Part shown: piece by piece, positions 7,923-15,947 of the stretch
Layout: the number at the start of each line of letters is the position of its first letter
How positions within the stretch are numbered: position 1 is the first letter of the stretch
Assembly: GCF_022662375.1 (NCBI RefSeq)
Contig: NZ_JAKNQL010000025.1
Location: 1 to 64,000, forward strand
Source of the DNA: Pseudomonas sp. CROZ-RG-20F-R04-15
GTDB taxonomy: Bacteria > Pseudomonadota > Gammaproteobacteria > Pseudomonadales > Pseudomonadaceae
Direction of reading: 5' to 3'
DNA: 64,000 bases
Position numbers and translations under genes: made by a program
The notes under the pieces: model-generated
Told to the model about the DNA's origin: nothing
The model's database searches: none
Seen by the model: the letters and a program-made list of their open reading frames with translations, nothing else

Positions 7923-9577
7923 TCCGGCGTCTACTGGCTCTTCTGAGCATCTCGGCGTTCGCGCCAGCCGTCTGGGCCGCTGACGCCCTGACTGGCGAAG
8001 TTCACAAGCAACCGCTCAACGTCGCGGCGATCGCCATGTTCGTAGTGTTCGTTGGCGCCACCCTGTGCATCACGTACTGGGCGTCCAAGCGCAACAAGTC
8101 GGCTGCCGACTACTATGCGGCGGGCGGCAAGATCACCGGTTTCCAGAACGGTCTGGCGATTGCCGGTGACTATATGTCGGCGGCGTCCTTCCTGGGGATT
8201 TCCGCGCTGGTGTTCACTTCCGGCTACGATGGCCTGATCTACTCGATCGGCTTCCTGGTGGGCTGGCCGATCATTCTGTTCCTGATCGCCGAGCGTCTGC
8301 GCAACCTGGGTAAATACACCTTTGCCGACGTGGCGTCCTACCGCCTCGGGCAAACCCAGATCCGCACGCTGTCTGCCTGCGGTTCGCTGGTGGTGGTGGC
8401 GTTCTACCTGATCGCGCAAATGGTCGGTGCCGGCAAGCTGATCCAGCTGTTGTTCGGCCTCGACTACTACGTGGCGGTGATTCTGGTCGGTATCCTGATG
8501 TGCATGTACGTGCTGTTCGGCGGCATGCTGGCTACCACTTGGGTACAGATCATCAAAGCCGTGCTGTTGCTGTCCGGTGCCTCGTTCATGGCGCTGATGG
8601 TGATGAAGCACGTCAACTTCGACTTCAATATGCTGTTCTCCGAGGCGATCAAGGTTCACCCGAAAGGTGAGGCGATCATGAGTCCGGGCGGTCTGGTGAA
8701 AGATCCGATTTCGGCGTTCTCGCTGGGTCTGGCACTGATGTTCGGTACTGCGGGCCTGCCGCACATCCTTATGCGCTTCTTCACCGTGAGTGACGCTAAA
8801 GAAGCCCGTAAGAGTGTGTTGTACGCGACTGGCTTCATTGGTTACTTCTACATCCTGACCTTCATCATCGGCTTTGGCGCAATTCTGCTGGTCAGCACTA
8901 ACCCAGCCTTTAAAGATGCAGCGGGCGCTCTGCTCGGCGGCAACAACATGGCGGCGGTGCACCTGGCTGATGCGGTGGGCGGCAGTATCTTCCTTGGCTT
9001 TATCTCGGCGGTAGCGTTTGCGACCATTCTGGCGGTAGTTGCCGGTCTGACCCTGGCCGGTGCTTCGGCGGTGTCTCACGACTTGTATGCCAGCGTGATC
9101 AAGAAGGGCAAGGCCAACGACAAGGATGAGATTCGCGTTTCGAAGATCACCACGATCGCACTTGGGATCCTGGCTATTGGCTTGGGTATCTTGTTCGAAA
9201 GCCAGAACATTGCGTTCATGGTAGGCCTGGCCTTCTCGATCGCGGCGAGTTGCAATTTCCCGGTGCTGTTGCTTTCGATGTACTGGAAGAAGTTGACCAC
9301 TCGTGGTGCGATGATTGGCGGTTGGCTGGGGCTGGTCAGTGCGGTTGGTTTGATGGTGCTTGGGCCGACCATCTGGGTGCAGATCCTGCATCATGAGAAG
9401 GCGATCTTCCCTTACGAGTATCCGGCGCTGTTTTCGATGATTATCGCCTTTGTGGGTATTTGGTTCTTCTCGATTACGGATAAGTCGGCGGCTGCGGATA
9501 ACGAGCGTGCGCTGTTCTTCCCGCAGTTTGTGCGTTCGCAGACTGGGTTGGGGGCGAGTGGGGCGGTTTCGCATTGA
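7919..9577 (+). CDS. actP: Cation/acetate symporter ActP (SSS family)
   Basis: A 552-residue sodium:solute symporter for acetate and related monocarboxylates. An N-terminal signal-like peptide (to ~VWAADA) precedes about 13 transmembrane helices. Family signatures include SADYYAAGGKITGFQNGLAIAGDYMSAASFLG (read in pieces, ~60-92), GLIYSIGFLVGWP, FGTAGLPHILMRFFTV (~277-292) and SAVAFATILAVVAGLTLAG. It overlaps the DUF485 gene by 4 bp and is followed by a strong terminator, so the pair is a two-gene operon. A-rich motifs in the leader suggest carbon catabolite control. Confidence 0.95.
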   Translation: MIRRLLALLSISAFAPAVWAADALTGEVHKQPLNVAAIAMFVVFVGATLCITYWASKRNKSAADYYAAGGKITGFQNGLAIAGDYMSAASFLGISALVFTSGYDGLIYSIGFLVGWPIILFLIAERLRNLGKYTFADVASYRLGQTQIRTLSACGSLVVVAFYLIAQMVGAGKLIQLLFGLDYYVAVILVGILMCMYVLFGGMLATTWVQIIKAVLLLSGASFMALMVMKHVNFDFNMLFSEAIKVHPKGEAIMSPGGLVKDPISAFSLGLALMFGTAGLPHILMRFFTVSDAKEARKSVLYATGFIGYFYILTFIIGFGAILLVSTNPAFKDAAGALLGGNNMAAVHLADAVGGSIFLGFISAVAFATILAVVAGLTLAGASAVSHDLYASVIKKGKANDKDEIRVSKITTIALGILAIGLGILFESQNIAFMVGLAFSIAASCNFPVLLLSMYWKKLTTRGAMIGGWLGLVSAVGLMVLGPTIWVQILHHEKAIFPYEYPALFSMIIAFVGIWFFSITDKSAAADNERALFFPQFVRSQTGLGASGAVSH

Positions 9578-9607
9578 TGGTTTGATGGTTTTGTAAATGT
9601 TTTGCTG

Positions 9608-9640
9608 AATGCCCCGGTTTAGAGATCGGGGCATTTTTAT
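9608..9640 (+). terminator. Rho-independent terminator of yjcH-actP
   Basis: ATGCCCCGGTTTAGAGATCGGGGCATTTTTA forms a stem of about 8 bp followed by a T-run, 31 bp after the actP stop codon. Confidence 0.88.
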
Positions 9641-9689
9641 TGGGCGGTTATCGGCTAGAGCTGTGTACATATCCGTTGCTGCGGTAACG

Positions 9690-9960
9690 GCTGCTTAGGG
9701 TTTCGCCCTTACGGCGACTCACTTTTTTACAAGCGCCTAAAAAAGTAAGCAAAAAACGCTTGCTCCTACGTTCGGCCCGCTCGCTGGGGCTCGGGGTTCC
9801 TTCGCTGCGGGATCGATCCGGGCGCAGTGCCTACGGTTTGCTTCGCTGCACCTCCTCTCGCTGCGTTTGGCTGCGCCAAACGGTCGCTGCGCTCCCACCC
9901 GCCGGATCAATCCCTCCGCTCAGCCTTCCGACGTCGCCTTACAGATCAAGAGCTGCAGCC
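9690..9960 (+). repeat. Left copy of a ~250-bp interspersed repeat (inverted relative to 10450-10690)
   Basis: Starting at GGGTTTCGCCCTTACGGCG and running through CCTACGGTTTGCTTCGCTGC, this segment is homologous to the reverse complement of 10450-10690. Shared landmarks in the same order are GTTTCGC, a CACTTTTTT/CACCTTTTCC block with AAGCGCC/AACGCCG, GTTCCTTCGCTGCGG/GTTCCCTCGCTACGG, GATCCGGGCG/ATCCGGGGGC and GCCTACGGTTTGCTTCGCTG. Open frames here are low-complexity and not credible genes. Confidence 0.75.
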
Positions 9961-10029
9961 GAGCTAACGCTCATCCTGTTGAGTGGTGAGGAGCAACAGC
10001 GCGCTCGGCTTTGGATTGGTTGTGGATTC

Positions 10030-10397
10030 GCCCCTCACCCCAGCCCTCTCCCGGAGGGAGAGGGGGCCGATCTGTGGGTGTTTCAAGACCTGAGTTCACC
10101 GCGGTATCGCACGTCGGCGTAGCTCTCGCAATCACCTCGGTCAGTTCCCTCTCCCCCCGGGAGGGAGAGGGGGCCGATCTGTGGGTGTTTCAAGGCCTGA
10201 GTTCACCGCGGTATCGCACGTCGGCGTATCTCTCGCAATCACCTCGGTCAGTCCCCTCTCCCTCCGGGAGGGAGAGGGGGCCGATCTGTGGGTGTTTCAA
10301 GGCCTGAGTTCACCGCGGTATCGCACGTCGGCGTAGCTCTCCCAAACACCTCAATCAGTCCCCTCTCCCTCCGGGAGAGGGCTAGGGTGAGGGGCTC
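10030..10397. repeat. Tandem array with 107-bp period
   Basis: Three tandem units: the marker CCGATCTGTGGGTGTTTCAA starts at 10067, 10174 and 10281, exactly 107 bp apart. Each unit contains a near-palindrome CTCTCCCTCCGGGAGGGAGAG and the block TTCACCGCGGTATCGCACGT. The array begins with CCCCTCACCCCAGCCCTCTC and ends with its inverse (GAGAGGGCTAGGGTGAGGGG), so the whole array is bounded by inverted ends of about 20 bp. No coding capacity is believable. Confidence 0.9.
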
Positions 10398-10449
10398 TTG
10401 ATCTGGCTTGTGATCTTGATCTGGCTTTGGCTTCGGCTTTTGATCTTTT

Positions 10450-10690
10450 GCCCCATCGGCAGGCCGAGCGTAGGTGTTCATCCGGGGGTAGGCGCGCAGC
10501 GCCCTGCGGCGCAGCCGCATACATCGAGAGGAGGTGCAGCGAAGCAAACCGTAGGCGATGCCCCCGGATGGGCACCGTAGCGAGGGAACACTGAGCCTAA
10601 GCGAAGTGCCGTACGCCGGGGCAAAGCCTTTTGGGTTACCTTTTCGGCGTTTGGAAAAGGTGACTCGCTGTAAAAGCGAAACCGCCAGCA
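10450..10690 (-). repeat. Right copy of the ~250-bp interspersed repeat, inverted
   Basis: The reverse complement of this segment aligns with 9690-9960. Together the two copies and the 107-bp array form a symmetric ~1-kb structure filling the actP-gltA gap. The right copy reads CAGCGAAGCAAACCGTAGGC near 10540 and ends near GACTCGCTGTAAAAGCGAAA. Confidence 0.75.
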
Positions 10691-10748
10691 GCAGCACCCG
10701 CAGCAACGGATATGCCCCCAATCCCCAATCCCCAATCCCCAGACAAAC

Positions 10749-10780
10749 AAAAACGGCCCCTATATAAATAGAGGCCGTTC
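10749..10780 (-). terminator. Rho-independent terminator of gltA
   Basis: On the minus strand, GAACGGCCTCTATTTATATA then GGGGCCGTTTTTGTTTG: an ACGGCC(T/C)C stem followed by a T-rich run, about 36 bp past the gltA stop. Confidence 0.85.
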
Positions 10781-10815
10781 TCGGTACAACTTAAGACTTC
10801 ATCGCAAGACAAATC

Positions 10816-12105
10816 TTATTTGCGGTCTTCCAGCTTGGTGATATCACGCGACTCATAGCCAGTGTACAACTGGCGCGGACGGCCAATCTTGTACGGGCTG
10901 GAGAGCATTTCTTTCCAGTGGGAGATCCAGCCAACAGTACGTGCCAACGCAAAAATCACGGTGAACATGCTGGTCGGAATGCCGATCGCCTTGAGGATGA
11001 TCCCCGAGTAGAAGTCGACGTTCGGGTACAGCGAGCGCTCGATGAAGTACGGGTCAGTCAACGCAATCTCTTCCAGGCGCATGGCCAGTTCGAGTTGCGG
11101 ATCGTTGTTGATGCCCAGTTCCTTCAGTACTTCGTCGCAGGTCTGCTTCATTACAGTCGCGCGAGGGTCGCGGTTCTTGTAAACGCGGTGACCGAAGCCC
11201 ATCAGTTTGAACGAATCGTTCTTGTCCTTGGCCTTGGCGATGAACTTGTCGATGTTCGAAACATCGCCAATCTCGTCAAGCATGGTCAACACGGCTTCGT
11301 TCGCACCGCCGTGAGCAGGACCCCACAGTGCGGCGATACCGGCGGCGATACAGGCAAACGGGTTGGCACCCGAAGAACCTGCCAGACGCACGGTGGAGGT
11401 CGAAGCGTTCTGCTCGTGGTCGGCGTGGAGGATGAAGATCCGGTCCATGGCCTTGGCGAGTACCGGGCTGATCGGTTTGATCTCGCACGGGGTGTTGAAC
11501 ATCATGTGCAGGAAGTTTTCCGCGTACGTCAGGTCGTTGCGCGGGTACATCATGGGTTGGCCCATGGAGTACTTGTAAACCATCGCTGCCAGGGTAGGCA
11601 TCTTGGCAACCAGACGGATCGCGGAGATTTCGCGATGCTGCGGGTTATTGATGTCGAGGGAGTCGTGGTAGAAGGCCGAGAGGGCGCCGACTACACCGCA
11701 CATGACGGCCATCGGGTGGGCGTCGCGACGGAAACCGTTGAAGAAGGTTTTCAGCTGCTCGTGAACCATGGTGTGGTTTTTCACGGTGCTGACGAACTGG
11801 GCCTTCTGTTCTGCGGTCGGCAATTCGCCGTTGAGCAGCAGGTAGCAGGTTTCCAGGTAGTCCGACTTTTCAGCCAGCTGTTCGATCGGGTAACCGCGGT
11901 GCAACAGAATGCCGTTGTCGCCGTCGATATAGGTGATCTTCGACTCGCACGAGGCGGTCGACATGAAACCCGGGTCGAAAGTGAAGCGGCCCGTGGCCGT
12001 CAGGCCCCGAACATCAATAACATCGGGACCAACGGTGCCGGTTAAAATGGGCAGCTCGACGGGGGCTGCGCCCTCGATGATCAACTGCGCTTTTTTGTCA
12101 GCCAT
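10816..12105 (-). CDS. gltA: Citrate synthase (type II, hexameric)
   Basis: A 429-residue citrate synthase condensing acetyl-CoA and oxaloacetate, the entry step of the TCA cycle in the cytosol. Landmarks: an N-terminal beta domain ending in TFDPGFMSTASCESKITYIDG, ILHADHEQNASTSTVRLAGS with one catalytic His (~residues 226-245), and KLMGFGHRVYKNRDPRA with the second (~300-316). The length matches the NADH-sensitive type II enzymes of gamma-proteobacteria. SD GGAGGCC precedes the ATG at 12105. It is divergent from the sdh-suc cluster with a 362-bp shared control region. Confidence 0.98.
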   Translation of the reverse strand: MADKKAQLIIEGAAPVELPILTGTVGPDVIDVRGLTATGRFTFDPGFMSTASCESKITYIDGDNGILLHRGYPIEQLAEKSDYLETCYLLLNGELPTAEQKAQFVSTVKNHTMVHEQLKTFFNGFRRDAHPMAVMCGVVGALSAFYHDSLDINNPQHREISAIRLVAKMPTLAAMVYKYSMGQPMMYPRNDLTYAENFLHMMFNTPCEIKPISPVLAKAMDRIFILHADHEQNASTSTVRLAGSSGANPFACIAAGIAALWGPAHGGANEAVLTMLDEIGDVSNIDKFIAKAKDKNDSFKLMGFGHRVYKNRDPRATVMKQTCDEVLKELGINNDPQLELAMRLEEIALTDPYFIERSLYPNVDFYSGIILKAIGIPTSMFTVIFALARTVGWISHWKEMLSSPYKIGRPRQLYTGYESRDITKLEDRK

Positions 12106-12162
12106 GTGGCCTCCTATTTATGCTTGAACCATCAGACAGACCCCCCACGCAGGGCCCGCACC

Positions 12163-12190
12163 ACTATAGTGAGATAAATTCGAATGTCAA
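12163..12190 (-). promoter_or_regulatory. Sigma-70 promoter of gltA
   Basis: On the minus strand, TTGACA (12190-12185), a 16-bp spacer, then TATAGT (12168-12163). This is a near-consensus promoter with a 5' leader of about 50 nt before the gltA ATG. Confidence 0.75.
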
Positions 12191-12304
12191 TTTGCCTAAA
12201 GTCTTGCTCCAGAAGGCTTTAAGCGCACTTTTTCCTCGAAATTGACTGCCATTTACGCCTTTTATGCAACTTGTGCAATCAGCTATTGGGGGTAGGTGAT
12301 TGCG

Positions 12305-12333
12305 TTGTCATTAGTAGCCTAACTGTCTATACT
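12305..12333 (+). promoter_or_regulatory. Sigma-70 promoter of the sdh operon
   Basis: TTGTCA (12305-12310), a 17-bp spacer, then TATACT (12328-12333). The predicted start near 12340 leaves a leader of about 125 nt before sdhC. The two divergent promoters are about 115 bp apart and could share regulators. Confidence 0.75.
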
Positions 12334-12467
12334 CGGCCACCGACCGCCAAGGGCTTTTGGGCTTGCTTTCATTGGGGGTCGCATCCCTGGGTGGTGGTTA
12401 CCTGACCAGTGCACTCCCCAACAACTTTGCCCTGATTGTTAGGGGCTCTTCAGTGTGAAAAAAAGCC

Positions 12468-12842
12468 GTGAAAAGCCAACGACCTGTAAACCTAGACCTA
12501 AGGACCATCAAACTCCCAGTCACTGCTTACACGTCCATTCTTCACCGAATCTCCGGTGTCATCCTCTTCGTGTGCCTTGCCATCATGCTTTACGCATTGG
12601 ACAAGTCGCTGAGCTCCGAGGAAGGCTTCGGTCAGGTGAAAGCGTGTCTGACCAGTCCGCTAGCCAAGCTAGTGATTTGGGGCATCCTGTCCGCTCTGCT
12701 GTATCACCTGGTAGCCGGTGTGCGCCATTTGATCATGGACATGGGCATCGGTGAGACGCTGGAAGGCGGCAAGCTGGGCTCGAAAATCGTTATCGCCGTT
12801 TCCGTGGTGGTAATCGTTCTGGCAGGAGTTTGGATATGGTAA
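12468..12842 (+). CDS. sdhC: Succinate dehydrogenase cytochrome b556 subunit
   Basis: A 124-residue membrane-anchor subunit of complex II binding heme b and ubiquinone. It contains three transmembrane helices (~30-48, ~66-88, ~104-123) and the SdhC signatures RPVNLDL, SILHRISGVILF and YHLVAGVRHLIMD, whose first His is the expected heme ligand. The start is GTG at 12468, the codon that gives the conserved (M)KSQRPVNLDL N-terminus; the SD is weak. The stop overlaps the sdhD start. Confidence 0.96.
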   Translation: MKSQRPVNLDLRTIKLPVTAYTSILHRISGVILFVCLAIMLYALDKSLSSEEGFGQVKACLTSPLAKLVIWGILSALLYHLVAGVRHLIMDMGIGETLEGGKLGSKIVIAVSVVVIVLAGVWIW

Positions 12843-13204
12843 CTAACGTCACGAACCTGTCGCGTTCGGGCCTCTATGACTGGATGGCGCAACGTGTGTC
12901 TGCGGTCGTTCTCGCGGCTTACTTCATCTTTCTGATCGGATACGTCGTGGCCCACCCTGGCCTCGAGTATGCCCAGTGGCATGAACTGTTCGCCCACAAC
13001 GGGATGCGTATTTTCAGCCTCCTGGCCCTTGTTGCTCTCGGCGCTCACGCCTGGGTCGGCATGTGGACCATCGCGACTGACTACCTGACGCCAATGGCGT
13101 TCGGCAAGTCCGCGACGGCTATACGTTTCCTTTTCCAGGCAGTATGCGGCGTTGCGATGTTCGCTTACTTCGTCTGGGGTGTGCAGATTCTCTGGGGTAT
13201 CTGA
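12836..13204 (+). CDS. sdhD: Succinate dehydrogenase hydrophobic anchor subunit
   Basis: A 122-residue second membrane anchor of complex II. It begins MVTNVTNLSRSGLYDWMAQR and has three transmembrane helices (~18-38, ~57-77, ~94-117). The HAWVGMW segment near residue 65 carries the anchor-family His. The ATG at 12836 is 6 nt past GGCAGGAG and overlaps the end of sdhC by 7 bp, so the two anchors are coupled. A TTG two codons upstream is an inferior start. Confidence 0.95.
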   Translation: MVTNVTNLSRSGLYDWMAQRVSAVVLAAYFIFLIGYVVAHPGLEYAQWHELFAHNGMRIFSLLALVALGAHAWVGMWTIATDYLTPMAFGKSATAIRFLFQAVCGVAMFAYFVWGVQILWGI

Positions 13205-13207
13205 GTC

Positions 13208-14980
13208 ATGGCTAACATTCCAACGATTTCTTTCGACGCCATCATTATTGGTGGTGGCGGGGCCGGCATGCGCGCTGCGCTGCAACTGGCACAGGGCGGT
13301 CACAAGACTGCCGTGATCACCAAGGTTTTCCCGACCCGTTCGCACACTGTATCCGCCCAGGGCGGTATCACTTGCGCAATCGCGTCTGCTGACCCGAACG
13401 ATGACTGGCGCTGGCACATGTACGATACCGTCAAGGGTTCCGACTACATCGGTGACCAGGACGCTATCGAATACATGTGTCAGGAAGGCCCGGCTGCTGT
13501 TTATGAGCTGGACCACATGGGCATGCCGTTCTCGCGTACCGAACAAGGCCGTATCTACCAGCGTCCGTTCGGTGGTCAGTCCAAGGACTACGGCAAAGGC
13601 GGGCAGGCTGCCCGTACGTGCGCGGCTTCCGACCGTACTGGTCACGCGCTGCTGCACACCCTTTATCAGGGCAACCTGAAAGCCGGTACCACGTTCCTGA
13701 ACGAGTACTACGCTGTCGACCTGGTGAAAAACCAGGAAGGCGACTTCGTCGGTGTGATCGCAATCTGCATCGAAACCGGCGAAACCACCTACATCCGCGC
13801 TAAAGCCACCGTATTGGCTACCGGCGGTGCAGGTCGTATCTACGCTTCCACCACCAACGCCCTGATCAACACCGGTGACGGCGTCGGCATGGCTTTGCGT
13901 GCTGGCGTGCCGGTACAAGACATCGAAATGTGGCAGTTCCACCCGACCGGCATCGCGGGCGCCGGTGTACTGGTGACCGAAGGTTGCCGTGGTGAAGGTG
14001 GTTACCTGATCAACAAGCACGGCGAGCGTTTCATGGAGCGTTATGCTCCGAACGCCAAAGACCTTGCCGGTCGTGACGTGGTTGCTCGCTCGATGGTTAA
14101 AGAAATCATCGCTGGCAACGGTTGCGGTCCGAATGGCGACCACGTACTGCTCAAACTCGACCACTTGGGCGAGGAAGTGCTGCACAGTCGTCTGCCAGGC
14201 ATCTGCGAACTGTCGAAGACTTTCGCACACGTTGACCCGGTTGTTGCGCCGGTTCCGGTTGTTCCGACTTGCCACTATATGATGGGCGGCGTTGCTACCA
14301 ACATTCATGGCCAGGCGATCACCCAGGACGCTGAAGGCGTCGACAAGATCATCCCTGGTCTGTTCGCTGTAGGCGAAGTGGCTTGCGTATCGGTTCACGG
14401 TGCCAACCGTCTGGGCGGCAACTCGCTGCTCGACCTGGTGGTATTCGGCCGCGCTGCCGGCCTGCACCTGGAAAAGGCGCTGACCGACGGCATCGAATAC
14501 GACGACGCTACCGAAGCCGACATCGAAGCTGCCCTGTCGCGTCTGAACGCGCTGAACAGCCGTACTGATGGCGAAGACGTGGCAACCCTGCGTCGCGAGC
14601 TGCAGAACTGCATGCAGAACTATTTCGGTGTATTCCGTACTGGCGAATACATGCAGAAAGGTATCGCTCAGCTGGCTGACCTGCGTACCCGCATCGCCAA
14701 CGTGAAGATCAACGATAAGTCGCAGGCGTTCAACACTGCCCGTATCGAAGCGCTGGAACTGCAAAACCTGCTGGAAGTGGCTGAAGCTACTGCCATCGCT
14801 GCCGAGGTTCGTAAAGAGTCGCGCGGTGCTCACGCCCGTGAAGACTTCGAAGACCGTGACGACGAAAACTGGCTGTGCCACACCCTGTACTTCCCGGGTG
14901 ACAAGCGCGTCACCAAGCGTGCCGTGAACTTCTCGCCGAAGACTGTTCCGACTTTTGAACCTAAGATTCGGACTTATTAA
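13208..14980 (+). CDS. sdhA: Succinate dehydrogenase flavoprotein subunit
   Basis: A 590-residue catalytic subunit oxidising succinate to fumarate. It has an N-terminal dinucleotide-binding motif (IIGGGGAGMRAALQLA, ~12-27), PTRSHTVSAQGG containing the His that covalently binds FAD, HPTGIAGAGVLVTEGCRGEGG in the active site (read in parts, ~241-261) and HGANRLGGNSLLDLVVFGR near ~395. It starts 4 bp after sdhD and is followed 11 bp later by sdhB. Confidence 0.98.
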   Translation: MANIPTISFDAIIIGGGGAGMRAALQLAQGGHKTAVITKVFPTRSHTVSAQGGITCAIASADPNDDWRWHMYDTVKGSDYIGDQDAIEYMCQEGPAAVYELDHMGMPFSRTEQGRIYQRPFGGQSKDYGKGGQAARTCAASDRTGHALLHTLYQGNLKAGTTFLNEYYAVDLVKNQEGDFVGVIAICIETGETTYIRAKATVLATGGAGRIYASTTNALINTGDGVGMALRAGVPVQDIEMWQFHPTGIAGAGVLVTEGCRGEGGYLINKHGERFMERYAPNAKDLAGRDVVARSMVKEIIAGNGCGPNGDHVLLKLDHLGEEVLHSRLPGICELSKTFAHVDPVVAPVPVVPTCHYMMGGVATNIHGQAITQDAEGVDKIIPGLFAVGEVACVSVHGANRLGGNSLLDLVVFGRAAGLHLEKALTDGIEYDDATEADIEAALSRLNALNSRTDGEDVATLRRELQNCMQNYFGVFRTGEYMQKGIAQLADLRTRIANVKINDKSQAFNTARIEALELQNLLEVAEATAIAAEVRKESRGAHAREDFEDRDDENWLCHTLYFPGDKRVTKRAVNFSPKTVPTFEPKIRTY

Positions 14981-14991
14981 GGGTGGCCGCC

Positions 14992-15696
14992 ATGTTGCAA
15001 GTCAGCGTATATCGTTACAACCCTGATCAGGACGCCGCGCCGTTCATGCAGGAATTCCAGGTCGATACCGGTGGTAAAGACCTGATGGTGCTGGACGTAC
15101 TGGCCCTGATCAAAGAGCAGGACGAAGGTTTCTCCTATCGTCGCTCTTGCCGTGAAGGCGTTTGCGGTTCCGACGGCATGAACATCAACGGCAAGAACGG
15201 TCTGGCGTGCATCACGCCGCTGTCTGCGGTTGTAAAAGGTAACAAGTTGATCGTTCGTCCGCTGCCAGGTTTGCCGGTTATCCGTGACCTGGTCGTCGAT
15301 ATGAGCATCTTCTACAAGCAATACGAGAAGGTGAAACCTTACCTGCAGAACGACACGCCGGCTCCGGCCATCGAGCGTCTGCAGTCGCCAGAAGAGCGTG
15401 AAAAGCTCGACGGTCTGTACGAGTGCATCCTGTGCGCCTGCTGCTCGACTTCGTGCCCGTCCTTCTGGTGGAACCCGGACAAGTTCCTGGGTCCAGCTGC
15501 GCTGCTGCAAGCATATCGCTTCCTGGCAGACAGCCGTGACACCAAGACATCCGAGCGTCTGGCTTCGCTCGATGACCCGTTCAGCGTTTTCCGCTGCCGG
15601 GGCATCATGAACTGCGTCAACGTATGTCCGAAAGGCCTGAACCCGACTAAGGCCATCGGTCACATCCGTAACATGCTGCTTTCGAGCGGCGTGTGA
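14992..15696 (+). CDS. sdhB: Succinate dehydrogenase iron-sulfur subunit
   Basis: A 234-residue subunit that relays electrons from FAD to ubiquinone. The N-terminal ferredoxin domain carries the 2Fe-2S Cys set SCREGVCGSDGMNINGKNG..AC (~51-72). The C-terminal domain carries CILCACCSTSCP and CRGIMNCVNVCPKG for the 4Fe-4S and 3Fe-4S clusters. The start is taken at ATG 14992 (MLQVSVYRYNPD), preceded by AAGGGTGG; a GTG three codons upstream is less likely. Confidence 0.97.
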   Translation: MLQVSVYRYNPDQDAAPFMQEFQVDTGGKDLMVLDVLALIKEQDEGFSYRRSCREGVCGSDGMNINGKNGLACITPLSAVVKGNKLIVRPLPGLPVIRDLVVDMSIFYKQYEKVKPYLQNDTPAPAIERLQSPEEREKLDGLYECILCACCSTSCPSFWWNPDKFLGPAALLQAYRFLADSRDTKTSERLASLDDPFSVFRCRGIMNCVNVCPKGLNPTKAIGHIRNMLLSSGV

Positions 15697-15733
15697 TTCA
15701 GCTGCTGTAACCGCTGTACCGTAGAGGCTGTGG

Positions 15734-15751
15734 CGCGGGCTTCAACCCGCG
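15734..15751 (+). other. Hairpin in the sdhB-sucA gap
   Basis: CGCGGG, a 6-nt loop, CCCGCG in the 251-bp gap between sdhB and sucA. There is no T-tract, so it looks more like an mRNA-processing or stabilising structure than a terminator. No confident promoter is visible in the rest of the gap. Confidence 0.45.
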
Positions 15752-15947
15752 TCATGGCTATAACCAGAGCAGTAGCCATAAGCTGCGGCTCTTATTTTGA
15801 AGAAATGAGACAAGCAGGGGCATCCGGGCTGGTACCCGGACTATCAGTGTGATCCTAAGTGGCTTGTTTTAGTCGCTGCATTCGGACTTCTGCAAGTTTG
15901 CTCGGTGTCGACATCGATGGTGTTCCCCTAACCGAGGGTGACCAAGC

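Noticed and set aside
7931..9670. 579-codon minus-strand frame opposite actP
   Set aside because: The product is extremely His/Gln/Arg-rich without motifs, which is the antisense of membrane helices in a GC-rich gene. ActP on the plus strand has a full family match.
9760..10721. Four short frames in the actP-gltA gap
   Set aside because: They lie wholly in the inverted repeats and the 107-bp array, encode Pro/Arg/Ser low-complexity sequence, and have no SD.
12704..14881. 725-codon open frame on the minus strand opposite sdhA
   Set aside because: High-GC codon bias makes the antisense of strongly expressed genes stay open. It has no domain, no SD and a His/Val/Thr-rich shadow composition, while sdhA is certain. 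The same holds for the 781-codon frame opposite sucA (16416-18761) and the 689-codon one opposite htpG (28210-30279).
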